Positions 37,065 through 46,649 are shown, numbered from the stretch's first letter. The stretch is 64,000 nt of DNA from Pseudomonas sp. PIC25 (GCF_002286785.1 NZ_MUJY01000132.1:1-64000); one strand, 5' to 3'. Program-made: numbers and translations. The notes: generated by a model not told the origin, from the letters alone.

Positions 37065-37940
37065 TCACTCCGCATCCTTCAGCACGTCGGGCAGGAAGGC
37101 CCGGTGGAAGCCGTTGTACGGCTGGTGCTGCCCGGGTTTCGCCTTGCCCAGCGGGAAGGCCCGGCCGCCGAGGCTGGCGCCGCCGTCGATACGCAAGGTG
37201 GCGCCGTTGACGAAGGCGGCGCCGGGGGAGAGCAGGAAGACGATGGCGGCGGAGACCTCCGACTCGGTGCCGATGCGCTTGAGCGGCACGCTTTCCCGCA
37301 GGGTGGGGATCACCGCGCGGAAGGCGCCTTCGTAGGTATCCATGCCGCTGGAGGCGATCCAGCCCGGTGCCACGGCGTTCACCCGGACCCCGGCGTGCGC
37401 CCACTCGACGGCGGCGGTGCGGGTGAAGTTCTCCATGCCGGCGCGTGCCGCCCCGGAGTGGCCCATGCCGGGCATGCCGCCCCACATGTCGGCGAGCATG
37501 TTGACGATGCCGCCGCCGGTCTTGCTCATGCTCTGGTTGAACACCTCGCGGGCGACCAGGAAGCCGCCGACCAGGTTGGTGCGCACCACCGTCTCGAAGC
37601 CCTTCTGGTTGATCGAGGCGAGCGGGGCGGGGTATTGCCCGCCGGCGTTATTGACCAGTTGATGGATGGCACCACGCTCGGCGACCACCGCTGCGACCAT
37701 GGCCTTCACCTGATCCTCGTCGCGGATGTCGCAGGCATGCCAACTGGCGCTGCCACCGTCCTCGCTGATTTCGCCGGCGGTCTTTTCCAGTTTTTCCGCC
37801 TTGCGCCCGACCAGCACCACATGCGCGCCCAGGGCCGCCAGTTCATGGGCGGTACAACGGCCGATGCCGCTGCCGCCACCGGTGACCAGGATGGTCTGGC
37901 CGGCGAACAGGCCGGGCCGGAAGATTGAGTCGTATGCCAT
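37065..37940 (-). CDS. atuB: Short-chain dehydrogenase-like protein AtuB
   Basis: The 291-residue SDR-fold protein has an intact cofactor motif TGGGSGIGRCTAH and NNAGGQYPAPL. At the place of the usual YxxxK it has GHSGAARAGMENFTR, so the catalytic Tyr and Lys are replaced. This local pattern is like peroxisomal trans-2-enoyl-CoA reductase (PECR), not a classical alcohol dehydrogenase. Its reaction in the Atu pathway has not been established. It lies between atuA and atuC and probably shares their transcript. Confidence 0.88.
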   Translation of the reverse strand: MAYDSIFRPGLFAGQTILVTGGGSGIGRCTAHELAALGAHVVLVGRKAEKLEKTAGEISEDGGSASWHACDIRDEDQVKAMVAAVVAERGAIHQLVNNAGGQYPAPLASINQKGFETVVRTNLVGGFLVAREVFNQSMSKTGGGIVNMLADMWGGMPGMGHSGAARAGMENFTRTAAVEWAHAGVRVNAVAPGWIASSGMDTYEGAFRAVIPTLRESVPLKRIGTESEVSAAIVFLLSPGAAFVNGATLRIDGGASLGGRAFPLGKAKPGQHQPYNGFHRAFLPDVLKDAE

Positions 37941-37975
37941 TCGTTGTCGTCCTCGTCGTGGTGGCCCGGAAACCG

Positions 37976-39766
37976 CTAGGCCAACCGTTCGGCCAGCGCC
38001 TGGGGTACCGGCACCGGGAATTCCAGAAGCTGCTGGGCGAACGCCTTGCCCTGGGGATCGATGCGCAGGCTGGCGACGCCGCCGCCGCCCAGGCTGTTCT
38101 CCAGCAGGAAGTTAAGACTGTGCGTACCGGGCAGGTACCAGCGGCCGACCCGGCCGACGACCGGATCGAGCACGTGGCGCATCCACTCCACCATGGCATC
38201 GTTGGTCAGGGCCTCGGCGATCCAGGGCAGGTATTCCGGCTTTCGCGGCATGACGCCGATGTTGCTGTGGTTGCCCTTGTCGCCGGAGCGCGCCACTGCC
38301 AGCCGCACCAGTGGAACGCTGACCTGGGCCTGGCCTTCCGGCTTGGGCGGATCGATGGCTTCGGGCAGCTCACGGGTGTCCAGGGCCGCCTTGGGCGGCA
38401 GCGCCACCGGCAGGCGCCGGCCGTCCAGGTCCAGTTCGAGGTCGCAGGCAGCCTTATCCACCAGGAAGGAGAACAGACGGATCACCGGATAGACCGTGGG
38501 GCGCCCGCCGACGATGCCGGTCAGACCCGGCGCCATGCCGGTGGCGGCCTGGGCGATTTCGCGGGAGAACAGCACCAGCGCTTCCTTGCGGGGATGGCGC
38601 ACGGCGAGCTTGATCACTACTTCGCGGGTGTCCTGGCGCAGGGCGTGCGGGCCGTAGGTGGCCTCGCTGCCGAGCAGTTCGACGCTGGTCTCGTGGTACG
38701 GTCCCCAGCCGCGCTCCTGGAACAGCTCCTCGGTCTTGGCGAGGATTGCCTGGCTGACCCGATGGGCTTTTTTCACCGCGTCGATCCCGGCGATCACGCA
38801 ACTGGCGGTGCAGCGGAAGCCGTCCGGCGCGGTGGCGCTGACCTTGTACTGGTCGGTAGGCGGAAAGCCTCGGGCGCCGGCCACGGCGACGCGGTTCGCG
38901 CCGGCCTGGTCGAGGGTGACGTGGGAGAAATCGCAGATCACGTCCGGCAAGCGGTAGGCGCGTGGGTCGCCGATTTCGTAGAGCAACTGCTCGCCCACCG
39001 TGAACGGCGTGACCAGCCCGCCACTGCCTTCCGGCTTGGTCACGACGAAGCGTCCGTCGGACTCGACTTCGACGATGGGAAAACCGATGTGCTCGTAGTC
39101 CGGCACCTGGTCCCAATCGGTAAAGTTGCCGCCGGTGCATTGCGCCCCGCATTCGATGATATGTCCGGCCAATGCGGCCTGGGCCAGGCGGTCGTAGTCG
39201 TCCCAGGCCCAGCCGAACTCATGGATCAGCGCGGCACTGACCACCGCGCTGTCCACCACTCGACCGGTGATGACGATATCGGCGCCAGCTTCCAGCGCCG
39301 CGACGATGCCGGGGGCGCCGAGGTAGGCGTTCACCGAGACGCACATGGCCGGCAGCGGTTCGTCGCTGAACATCTCACGTACGCCGGCCTTGACCAGTTC
39401 ACCGAGCTTGGGGCGCAGGTCGTCGCCGTGCAGCACGGCGATCTTCAGCGCCACTCCGGCCTTGTCGCAGGCGGCGCGTAGCGCGGCGGCGCATGCCTGC
39501 GGGTTGACCCCGCCGGCATTGCTGATCACGCGGATGCGCCGCTCGGCGATTGCCGGCAGCAGCGGGGCGAGGACTTCGATGAAATCGGTGGCGTAGCCGG
39601 CGTCCGGTTGCTTGAGACGGGCGCCGGCCATGATCGACAGGGTGATCTCCGCCAAGTAGTCGAACACCAGGTAATCCAGCGGGGCGCCCTGCACCAGCTG
39701 GGCCGCGGCGGTGGAGGTGTCGCCCCAGAAGGCAGAGGCGCAGCCGATGCGTACGGTCTTGGTCAT
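37976..39766 (-). CDS. atuA: Acyclic terpene utilisation protein AtuA (DUF1446)
   Basis: The 596-residue cytoplasmic protein is the founding member of the AtuA/DUF1446 family. It opens with [13 protein letters not shown], and has [25 protein letters not shown] and [17 protein letters not shown] in the N-terminal two thirds, followed by a separate C-terminal domain ([13 protein letters not shown]). It is required for growth on citronellol in Pseudomonas, but its biochemical role is not known. It is the first gene of the operon, facing atuR. Confidence 0.93.
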   Translation of the reverse strand: MTKTVRIGCASAFWGDTSTAAAQLVQGAPLDYLVFDYLAEITLSIMAGARLKQPDAGYATDFIEVLAPLLPAIAERRIRVISNAGGVNPQACAAALRAACDKAGVALKIAVLHGDDLRPKLGELVKAGVREMFSDEPLPAMCVSVNAYLGAPGIVAALEAGADIVITGRVVDSAVVSAALIHEFGWAWDDYDRLAQAALAGHIIECGAQCTGGNFTDWDQVPDYEHIGFPIVEVESDGRFVVTKPEGSGGLVTPFTVGEQLLYEIGDPRAYRLPDVICDFSHVTLDQAGANRVAVAGARGFPPTDQYKVSATAPDGFRCTASCVIAGIDAVKKAHRVSQAILAKTEELFQERGWGPYHETSVELLGSEATYGPHALRQDTREVVIKLAVRHPRKEALVLFSREIAQAATGMAPGLTGIVGGRPTVYPVIRLFSFLVDKAACDLELDLDGRRLPVALPPKAALDTRELPEAIDPPKPEGQAQVSVPLVRLAVARSGDKGNHSNIGVMPRKPEYLPWIAEALTNDAMVEWMRHVLDPVVGRVGRWYLPGTHSLNFLLENSLGGGGVASLRIDPQGKAFAQQLLEFPVPVPQALAERLA

Positions 39767-39805
39767 TGGAATTGTCCGCAGCGCTGTAAAGATGGCTCGA
39801 CATTA

Positions 39806-39821
39806 CCAAGCAAGCGCTTGG
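39806..39821. promoter_or_regulatory. AtuR operator 1
   Basis: CCAAGC-AAGC-GCTTGG is an inverted repeat with an inner palindrome CAAGCGCTTG, 40 bp from the atuA start. AtuR is reported to bind two inverted repeats in the atuA-atuR gap in P. aeruginosa, and this fits that description. Confidence 0.75.
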
Positions 39822-39861
39822 TTGAAAACCCCTCGGAAGAGGAATCTCGCTCGAAGTGTGC

Positions 39862-39877
39862 CCAAGCGCTTGCTCGG
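39862..39877. promoter_or_regulatory. AtuR operator 2
   Basis: CCAAGCGCTTGCTCGG matches the reverse complement of operator 1 at 15 of 16 bases. The two centres are 56 bp apart, so two AtuR dimers could bind the 235-bp intergenic region. Confidence 0.72.
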
Positions 39878-40001
39878 CTTGCCGGCTACGCATAAATTTC
39901 GCCAATAACGACAGGCACTTGCCGGACAAACTTGAAAGCGCCCGCCGAACGACCGGCGAGCGGGGTTTGCCGGAGCGGAACCACAGGCGGGGAGCGATAG
40001 C

Positions 40002-40625
40002 GTGGATGATCAACAAGCCCAGGCAGTGATGCAGGAGCTGGTGGCGAGCGGGCAGGTGACCGATCCGGACAGTGCCCGGGGCAAGTTACTGCAGATGGCC
40101 GCCCACCTGTTCCGCAGCAAAGGCTACGAGCGCACCACCGTTCGCGACTTGGCGAGCGCAGTGGGCATCCAGTCCGGTAGCATTTTTCATCACTTCAAGA
40201 GCAAGGATGAGATCCTCCGCTCGGTCATGGAAGAAACCATCCTTTATAACACCGCGCTGATGCGGGCCTCCCTGGCCGAGGCGACCAACCTGCGCGAGCG
40301 GGTGCTGGCGCTGATCCGTTGCGAGCTGCAATCGATCATGGGCGGGACGGGCGAAGCCATGGCGGTGCTGGTCTATGAATGGCGCTCGCTGTCGGAAGAG
40401 GGCCAGGCGTACATCCTGGCCCTGCGCGACACCTACGAAGCGCTCTGGCTGGAAGTGCTCGGCGAGGCCAAGGCGGCCGGCTATTTCAAGGCCGATCCCT
40501 TCATCCTGAGACGCTTCCTCACCGGTGCCCTGTCCTGGACCACCACGTGGTTCCGTCCGCAGGGGCCGATGAGCCTGGATCAACTGGCGGAGGAGGCGCT
40601 TTCGCTGGTGATCAAGGAAGTTTGA
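40002..40625 (+). CDS. atuR: TetR-family repressor AtuR
   Basis: The 207-residue repressor has a TetR DNA-binding domain (residues 26-72: LLQMAAHLFRSKGYERTTVRDLASAVGIQSGSIFHHFKSKDEI split over the HTH). A helical ligand domain follows, ending in WTTTWFRPQGPMSLDQLAEEALSLV. Citronellyl- or geranyl-type CoA thioesters are the likely inducers. It starts at GTG 40002, with GGGGAGCG upstream, and diverges from atuA across the region that holds both operators. Confidence 0.92.
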   Translation: MDDQQAQAVMQELVASGQVTDPDSARGKLLQMAAHLFRSKGYERTTVRDLASAVGIQSGSIFHHFKSKDEILRSVMEETILYNTALMRASLAEATNLRERVLALIRCELQSIMGGTGEAMAVLVYEWRSLSEEGQAYILALRDTYEALWLEVLGEAKAAGYFKADPFILRRFLTGALSWTTTWFRPQGPMSLDQLAEEALSLVIKEV

Positions 40626-40736
40626 CGAGAATCGACTAGGCTTCAAGCGAGCCGGTTGACCGGCTCGGGACATTCGGAAGTCCGCTTGGTGGCGCTGCCC
40701 CGCAGTTGCGTTTTTCATGTCCTTCGAGGGTTCCGC

Positions 40737-41525
40737 TTGCGCGTGACATTGACCGTCCTGTTGGCCGCTCTGCTGATGCAGGTATTGCAACCTGCCTCGG
40801 CCGAACAAGTGGTGCGCGTGGGCGCCTATCATTTCCCTCCTTACGTGACCAAGCCGGAAAGCGATGAGCCCGGTGGCCTGTTGCCGGAGTTGCTCGGCCT
40901 GCTTAATCGCTCCCAAGGCGAGTACCGCTTCGTCCTGCTGCCGACCTCGACTGCCCGTCGCTACCGCGATTTCCGCCATGCCCGCTTCGATATGATGATC
41001 TTCGAGTCGTCGGCCTGGGGCTGGCAGGGCGTCGATCTGACCTCGCTGGATCTGGGTATCGAGGATGCCGAGGTCTACGTCGCTCGTGCCGAGACGGGGC
41101 GCGGGCAGGACTATTTCGCCGAGCTGAAAGGCAAGCGGCTGGCGCTCTACAGCGGCTACCACTATGGCTTCGCCGGCTTCAACGCCGATCAGGCGTTCCT
41201 GACCGAGAACTACCGGGCCATGCTCACCTATTCCCATGACAGCAACCTGTTGATGGTGCTGCGCGGCCGGGCGGACGTCGCCGTGGTCACCCGTTCCTAC
41301 CTGCAGGCCTACCTGGCTGAGCACCCGCGCCAGGGGAACGGACTGCTGGTCTCCGAGCGGGTCGACCAGGAGTATCACCACCAGGCCCTGGTCCGTCCCG
41401 GCGCGCCATTGAGCGCTTCGGCCCTGGCGGTGCTGCTGGACGATCTGCGTCGCAGCGGTGAGCTGGACCTCTTGCTGCGGCGCTATTACCTGTCGATGCC
41501 CGAAGGTGCCCTGACGACCCCCTGA
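40737..41525 (+). CDS. Orphan family-3 solute-binding protein, copy 1
   Basis: The mature protein is a periplasmic solute-binding fold. VRVGAYHFPPYVTK is the first strand, with an aromatic-rich ligand region and YSHDSNLLMVLRGRADVA. The N-terminus is uncertain: TTG 40737 gives a clean signal (LTVLLAALLMQVLQPASA) with GAGGG upstream, whereas an in-frame TTG at 40656 adds 27 residues. The next gene is a close paralogue and no permease or ATPase gene is nearby. Such orphans may be sensors or partners of remote transporters. Confidence 0.75.
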   Translation: MRVTLTVLLAALLMQVLQPASAEQVVRVGAYHFPPYVTKPESDEPGGLLPELLGLLNRSQGEYRFVLLPTSTARRYRDFRHARFDMMIFESSAWGWQGVDLTSLDLGIEDAEVYVARAETGRGQDYFAELKGKRLALYSGYHYGFAGFNADQAFLTENYRAMLTYSHDSNLLMVLRGRADVAVVTRSYLQAYLAEHPRQGNGLLVSERVDQEYHHQALVRPGAPLSASALAVLLDDLRRSGELDLLLRRYYLSMPEGALTTP

Positions 41526-41587
41526 ACTGGCTGTCCAGCAGTCTCTGCGTTAGGCTGGCCTATATCTTTCTGTGATCGAGGTCGCGG

Positions 41588-42409
41588 ATGCCGCATCCAG
41601 AGCGAGTGGCGTGGGGGCTATGGTTGTTGTTGGGCGTGATGATCGGTCCGTCGATGGCCGCCGCCGCCGAACGGGTGCAGGTGAGCGGCGCGCATTTTCC
41701 GCCCTACGTGGGTAAGTTCGAGGAGGAAAAGGCCACTGGCCTGCTGCCCGAACTGCTCACCGCATTGAACCAGATCCAGGGCCAATACCAGTTCGTGCTG
41801 CTGCCGACGGCCGTGGCCCGGCGCTTTCGTGATTTCCAGCAGGGTCGGATCGACATCGCGATCTTCGAGAATCCCGAATGGGGCTGGCAGGGCATTCCCC
41901 ATCAATTGGTCGACATGGGGCTCGAAGATGCCGAGGTGTACGTTGCACGCAACGAGCCGTCGCGCGGACAGGCCTATTTCGATCAGCTCAAGGGCAAGCG
42001 GCTGGCGCTCTACAACGGCTATCACTACCGCTTCGCCGGCTTCAATGCGGACCCGGAGTTCCTGCGCCGGGAATTCAACGCGACCCTGACCTATTCCCAT
42101 GACAGCAACCTGCTGATGGTGCTGCGCGGCCGGGCGGATGTCGCCTTGGTCACCCGTTCCTACCTGGACGACTTCCTGGTCCGGCATCCGCAATACGAGG
42201 GCCAGTTGCTGATGGCCGATACGGTGGATCAGGTGTATCACCACTACGCCCTGCTGCGCCCGGAGTCGCCCATCGACGCAAAGGCGTTCGCCACGCTGCT
42301 CGACCATCTGCGCCGGGATGGCCGGCTGACGCGGATCTTCGAGCCCTACCGGATTCAGGTCATGCCAGTCGCAGGGGATAGCTCAATAACAACAGATGGG
42401 AAAGATTGA
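41588..42409 (+). CDS. Orphan family-3 solute-binding protein, copy 2
   Basis: The 273-residue protein is a tandem paralogue of the preceding one. Both share GWQG, DAEVYVAR, LKGKRLALY, GYHY, FAGFNAD and YSHDSNLLMVLRGRADVA, and their DNA is almost identical around the last motif. A signal peptide precedes AAAERVQVSGAHFPPYV. Its 3' end overlaps the CPBP gene on the other strand by 50 bp. It probably arose by duplication. Ligand unknown. Confidence 0.8.
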   Translation: MPHPERVAWGLWLLLGVMIGPSMAAAAERVQVSGAHFPPYVGKFEEEKATGLLPELLTALNQIQGQYQFVLLPTAVARRFRDFQQGRIDIAIFENPEWGWQGIPHQLVDMGLEDAEVYVARNEPSRGQAYFDQLKGKRLALYNGYHYRFAGFNADPEFLRREFNATLTYSHDSNLLMVLRGRADVALVTRSYLDDFLVRHPQYEGQLLMADTVDQVYHHYALLRPESPIDAKAFATLLDHLRRDGRLTRIFEPYRIQVMPVAGDSSITTDGKD

Positions 42410-43118
42410 CCGCACCGTGCAACAGCACCGCAGCGCTCAACCGGCCGGTGGCATGGAACGCCAACCCGTAGCCCAGCCCGGCCACGCCGGTGACCAGGGC
42501 GAATGGCGGGCTGAATGGCAGATGCGCCGCGCCGAACAGCACGGCGCCCAGCAGCAGGCCCGGCCATTCGCCGAAACGGGCGATCAGGCTGCGCTGTAGC
42601 CAGGCACGGAACAGCAGCTCCTCCGCCAGTACCGTCACACCCAGGTTCATCGTCAGCCAGACCGGCAATTCATCAGGCCATTTCGGCTGCCAGCCGACCA
42701 ACCCCAGCGCCAACGCCAGCAAGGGCACTGCCAGCAAGGTGGCAGCTACCGCTCCGTAGCCGAGCCGAAGGTTCCCCGCGTGAGGTTTGGGCTGGCTCAG
42801 CCACCAGGTCAGCAGCGTCAGGCCGACCAGCAACTTGTCCCAGCCCAGCCGCACGGCATAGGGCGGTGAGTCCGGGCTGAACGGCCGTGGCGCAGTCAAC
42901 GGCCAGGGGCTGAAGCCCGGCAGCAGGTGGGCAGCCAGCGCGACACTGGCGGCGAAGCTCAACGACCACCAGAGCGGTCTGGGCAGGTAGCGTTCGCCGA
43001 CCAGCACCAGTGCAATGAACAGCATGCCGATGGCCACGCCTTGCGGAGCGATAAAGCCCAGTGGAAAACCGCCGGCAAGCACCGCCAGCGGCAGGAGAAA
43101 ACGCAGGTGAACAGACAT
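42360..43118 (-). CDS. CPBP-family intramembrane metalloprotease
   Basis: The 252-residue polytopic protein carries the CPBP (Abi/CAAX) motifs: EELLFRAW with the paired Glu and Arg, GAAHLPF with the first His, and LLHGAVN with the second His/Asn. About eight hydrophobic segments are present. Family members act as prenyl-protein or other intramembrane proteases, or are linked to self-immunity; the substrate is unknown. Its 3' end overlaps copy 2 of the solute-binding proteins, an antisense arrangement. Confidence 0.82.
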   Translation of the reverse strand: MSVHLRFLLPLAVLAGGFPLGFIAPQGVAIGMLFIALVLVGERYLPRPLWWSLSFAASVALAAHLLPGFSPWPLTAPRPFSPDSPPYAVRLGWDKLLVGLTLLTWWLSQPKPHAGNLRLGYGAVAATLLAVPLLALALGLVGWQPKWPDELPVWLTMNLGVTVLAEELLFRAWLQRSLIARFGEWPGLLLGAVLFGAAHLPFSPPFALVTGVAGLGYGLAFHATGRLSAAVLLHGAVNLSHLLLLSYPLRLA

Positions 43119-43318
43119 GCAACCCCCGATCGAAGGGGCGGCAGTTTACCTGTGCGAAGCAATGGAAATCGCGTCTCGTGACACAGGTCGCGCTTTGCGT
43201 ATCGAGCAAGTCGCGGGGCCTGGAGTCATGCAAGGCGTTAGGTGTTGCTGGAAGGTTCTGACCAAACCGATTACTGAGTTCAGCAGGGGCTCGGCAATTG
43301 CTGGCCTGATAGGATCGT

Positions 43319-43487
43319 CCCCCTCACCCCGGCCCCTCTCCAGAGGGAGTTGGTCGTGCTGGGTTCAAGAACTCTGCATGCGCCCATTGCTTCGCCTGAC
43401 TTCTTCGCCGTTGCATCGTCCAGGCCATAATCTGAACTCTGCCCGGTTGCCCCTCGCCCCTTTGGGAAGAGGGCTAGGGTGAGGGGG
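43319..43487. repeat. MITE-like inverted-repeat element
   Basis: Left end CCCCCTCACCCCGGCCCC and right end reverse complement CCCCCTCACCCTAGCCCT form imperfect terminal inverted repeats of about 23 bp, enclosing a non-coding body of about 120 bp. The CCCTCACCC type is a common intergenic repeat in gamma-proteobacteria. The rest of the gene-free 43119-43567 region shows no other feature. Confidence 0.6.
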
Positions 43488-43567
43488 CGGAGTCAAGCCT
43501 GACACCATCCTCAAATCAGCCCTGTCACCTAGGGGAAAGGAGCCTGACGAGCGAGGTTGGAACTGGC

Positions 43568-43735
43568 TTAACGATCCTGTGCATCCTTCGCATCCTGCTC
43601 GGCATTGCGTTCATGGATGCGTTGCAACTGTTCTTCGGTGAGGGGCAACTTCTTCGCCGTGTCGCGCAACAGCAGCAGGCTGCCGAGGATGGAACCGATG
43701 GCGAGGATCAGAATCAGCCAGGCGTACCAGGGCAT
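43568..43735 (-). CDS. DUF2897 family small membrane protein
   Basis: The 55-residue protein is one N-terminal membrane segment ([19 protein letters not shown]) followed by a charged helix (ELTEEQL-like: [27 protein letters not shown] in two parts). It fits DUF2897, a short Pseudomonas and Vibrio family of unknown function. ATG 43735 is preceded by AAGGAG on the minus strand; the longer reading to 43780 lacks support. It is divergent from pyrF. Confidence 0.8.
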   Translation of the reverse strand: MPWYAWLILILAIGSILGSLLLLRDTAKKLPLTEEQLQRIHERNAEQDAKDAQDR

Positions 43736-43911
43736 GGGAGGTCTCCTTGAACTCGATGCCTTCACCATACGCCCTGGCAAGGGCTCTGTCAGGCGAGACT
43801 GGTCACAGCCTGGGATTGCCGTCGGCCCCCAGGCTTCTCGTCTCGGGCCGAATCAGGCTGGGCCACGATGGGGTACAATGCGCGCCGTTTTCGTCCTGCC
43901 CGAGAGTTGCC

Positions 43912-44607
43912 ATGTCCTGTCAGACCCCGATCATCGTCGCCCTCGACTTCCCCACCCGCGAAGCCGCGCTGGCCCTGGCCGCCCAATTGAATCCGGCGCA
44001 ATGCCGGGTCAAGGTTGGCAAGGAGCTGTTCACCCGCTGCGGTCCGGCGATCGTCGAGGCGCTGCAGGCGCAGGGCTTCGAGGTGTTCCTCGATCTGAAA
44101 TTCCACGACATCCCCAACACCACGGCGATGGCGGTGAAGGCCGCAGCGGAGTTGGGCGTGTGGATGGCCAACGTGCACTGTTCCGGCGGCCTGCGGATGA
44201 TGGCGGCCTGCCGCGAGACCCTGGATGCACTGAGCGGGCCCAAGCCGCTGTTGATCGGCGTGACCGTGCTGACCAGCATGGAGCGAGAGGACTTGGCCGG
44301 TATCGGCCTGGACGTCGCTCCCCAGGATCATGTGCTGCGCCTGGCCGGACTGGCCGCCCAGGCGGGGCTGGACGGGCTGGTCTGCTCGGCGCAGGAGGCG
44401 GTGGCGTTGAAAGCCGCCCAGCCGGCCCTGCAACTGGTCACCCCCGGTATCCGCCCGGCCGGCAGCGCCCAGGACGACCAGCGGCGTATCCTCACCCCGC
44501 GCCAAGCCCTGGACGCCGGCTCCGATTACCTGGTGATCGGCCGCCCGATCAGCCAGGCCGCCGATCCGGCACAGGCCCTGGCTGCCGTAGTCGCCGAACT
44601 GGCCTGA
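43912..44607 (+). CDS. pyrF: Orotidine 5'-phosphate decarboxylase
   Basis: PyrF decarboxylates OMP to UMP, the last step of pyrimidine synthesis. From ATG 43912 it has 231 residues. The catalytic Lys/Asp segment is [12 protein letters not shown], and the phosphate-binding C-terminal loop is [17 protein letters not shown] with YLVIGRPI. An in-frame reading from 43747 is too long for the family. TACAAT at about 43873 may be its -10 box. Confidence 0.96.
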   Translation: MSCQTPIIVALDFPTREAALALAAQLNPAQCRVKVGKELFTRCGPAIVEALQAQGFEVFLDLKFHDIPNTTAMAVKAAAELGVWMANVHCSGGLRMMAACRETLDALSGPKPLLIGVTVLTSMEREDLAGIGLDVAPQDHVLRLAGLAAQAGLDGLVCSAQEAVALKAAQPALQLVTPGIRPAGSAQDDQRRILTPRQALDAGSDYLVIGRPISQAADPAQALAAVVAELA

Positions 44608-44648
44608 TACTTTGAGGGGCGAGGGCCTTATCCCTCACCCCTTACGCT

Positions 44649-45659
44649 TCACCCCCTCACTTTCAGCACCAACTTGCCGAAGTTCTCGCCGGTGAAGAGC
44701 TTCTGGATGGTCTGCGGGAAGGTCTCCAGACCTTCCACGATGTCCTCCTTCGACTTGAGCTGACCGTTGGTCAGCCAACCGGTGATGTCGCGCAGTGCCT
44801 CGGGGAAGCGCGAGGCGTAGTCGAATACCACCATACCCTCCATGCGGGCGCGGTTGACCAGCAGCGACAAGTAGTTGGCCGGCCCTTTCACTGCCTGCTT
44901 GTTGTTGTACTGGCTGATCGCGCCGCAGATGACGATGCGGGCCTTGAGGTTGATGCGGGTCAGCACGGCGTCGAGGATGTCGCCGCCAACGTTGTCGAAA
45001 TACACGTCCACGCCTTTCGGGCACTCGCGCTTGAGGCCGGCGTGCACGTCTTCGTTCTTGTAATCGATGGCCCCGTCGAAGCCCAATTCCTCGACCAGAT
45101 AGCGGCATTTGTCCTGGCCGCCGGCGATCCCGACCACCCGGCAGCCTTTGATCTTCGCGATCTGCCCGGCCACGCTGCCCACCGCGCCGGCAGCGCCGGA
45201 GATCACCACGGTTTCGCCAGCCTTGGGTTCACCCACATCGAGCAGGGCGAAGTAGGCGGTCATTCCGGTCATGCCCAGTGCGGAGAGGTAGCGGGGCAGC
45301 GGTGCCTGCTGCGGATCGACCTTGTGGAAGCCCTTGGCATCGCCCAGGTAGTAGTCCTGGATGCCGGTGAGACCGCTGACATGGTCGCCCACGGCGAAGC
45401 CCGGGTGACGCGAGGCGATCACCTTCCCCACACCCAGGGCGCGCATGGTTTCGCCAATTTGAACGGGTGGGATGTAGGACTTGGTGTCGTTCAGCCAGCC
45501 GCGCATCGCCGGGTCGAGGGAGAGGTAGAGGTTCTCCACCAGGATCTGGCCGTCCGCCGGTTCGCCGACGGGATTTTCCGCCAGGCTGAAGGTGTTGTCG
45601 TCGATGGCCCCGGTGGGGCGTCGGGCCAGGACGAACTGGCGGTTGTTCTGGGCAGGCAT
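44649..45659 (-). CDS. NADP-dependent MDR oxidoreductase (CurA/YncB-like)
   Basis: The 336-residue zinc-free medium-chain reductase has SLDPAMRGWLNDTKSYIPPVQIGE split over the N-domain. The cofactor site is VISGAAGAVGSVAGQIAKIKG, with YFDNVGGDILDAVL. It belongs to the leukotriene B4 dehydrogenase / curcumin reductase / YncB group, which reduces alpha,beta-unsaturated carbonyls with NADPH. Start ATG 45659 is chosen over an upstream extension. Its natural substrate is unknown. Confidence 0.88.
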   Translation of the reverse strand: MPAQNNRQFVLARRPTGAIDDNTFSLAENPVGEPADGQILVENLYLSLDPAMRGWLNDTKSYIPPVQIGETMRALGVGKVIASRHPGFAVGDHVSGLTGIQDYYLGDAKGFHKVDPQQAPLPRYLSALGMTGMTAYFALLDVGEPKAGETVVISGAAGAVGSVAGQIAKIKGCRVVGIAGGQDKCRYLVEELGFDGAIDYKNEDVHAGLKRECPKGVDVYFDNVGGDILDAVLTRINLKARIVICGAISQYNNKQAVKGPANYLSLLVNRARMEGMVVFDYASRFPEALRDITGWLTNGQLKSKEDIVEGLETFPQTIQKLFTGENFGKLVLKVRG

Positions 45660-45887
45660 GGCAGGGCACTCCGTTGACGGGAAAACACTGGTGATAGCCC
45701 TCGATGATCCGGCGGGCAAGTTCCGCCGGCATGCGGAATGGCTGCCGATCCATCCGCGTGATGGGTAATGCGATCCTTCATCAATGCCTCGCATGATCCT
45801 GCCAACAGCCGCCTGATAGTGCTGCCGCCTCGTTGAGCAGCCTGGCTAGACTGCGGTAATTCCATTCCAACAAGAGAGGACCTACTC

Positions 45888-46649
45888 ATGAGCATGACCT
45901 TTTCCGGCCAGGTGGCCCTGGTGACCGGCGGGGCCGCTGGTATCGGCCGTGCCACTGCCCTGGCGTTCGCTGCCGAGGGGCTGCGCGTAGTGGTGTCGGA
46001 CGTCGATGCGGCGGGCGGGGAAGGGACCGTCGGGCTGATCCGCTCGGCGGGCGGCGAGGCCACGTTCATCCGTTGCGACGTGACCCGCGACGCCGAGGTC
46101 AAGGCCCTGATGGACGGCGTGGTGGCCGCCTACGGCCGTCTCGACTACGCCTTCAACAATGCGGGCATCGAGATCGAGAAAGGCAAGCTGGCCGAGGGCA
46201 GCGAAGCGGAGTTCGACGCCATCATGGGGGTCAACGTGAAGGGCGTCTGGCTGTGCATGAAGCATGAGATTCCGCTATTGCTCGCCCAGGGCGGCGGCGC
46301 CATCGTCAACACCGCATCGGTGGCTGGCCTGGGCGCGGCACCGAAGATGAGCATCTATGCCGCCTCCAAGCACGCGGTGATCGGCCTGACCAAGTCCGCC
46401 GCCATCGAATACGCGAAGAAGAAGGTCCGGGTGAATGCGGTATGCCCGGCGGTGATCGACACCGATATGTTCCGCCGCGCCTACGAAGCCGACCCGAAGA
46501 AGGCCGAATTCGCCGCCGCCATGCACCCGGTCGGCCGGGTCGGCAAGGTCGAGGAAATCGCCGCTGCCGTACTTTACCTGTGCAGCGACGGAGCGTCCTT
46601 CACCACCGGTCATTCCCTGGCCGTGGATGGCGGTGCGACGGCTATCTAG
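45888..46649 (+). CDS. Short-chain dehydrogenase, broad SDR family
   Basis: The 253-residue classical SDR has TGGAAGIGRATAL, DVDAAGG (an Asp after strand 2, suggesting NAD+ preference), NNAGIEIE, and active-site Ser/Tyr/Lys in NTASVAGLGAAPKMSIYAASKHA. The C-terminal LAVDGGATAI is typical. GAGAGGA is upstream. Substrate unknown; the neighbours give no pathway. Confidence 0.88.
   Translation: MSMTFSGQVALVTGGAAGIGRATALAFAAEGLRVVVSDVDAAGGEGTVGLIRSAGGEATFIRCDVTRDAEVKALMDGVVAAYGRLDYAFNNAGIEIEKGKLAEGSEAEFDAIMGVNVKGVWLCMKHEIPLLLAQGGGAIVNTASVAGLGAAPKMSIYAASKHAVIGLTKSAAIEYAKKKVRVNAVCPAVIDTDMFRRAYEADPKKAEFAAAMHPVGRVGKVEEIAAAVLYLCSDGASFTTGHSLAVDGGATAI

Noticed and set aside
37925-39481. 518-codon plus-strand frame opposite atuA
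   Set aside because: Same reason as above: no family signature, no ribosome site, and atuA is certain.
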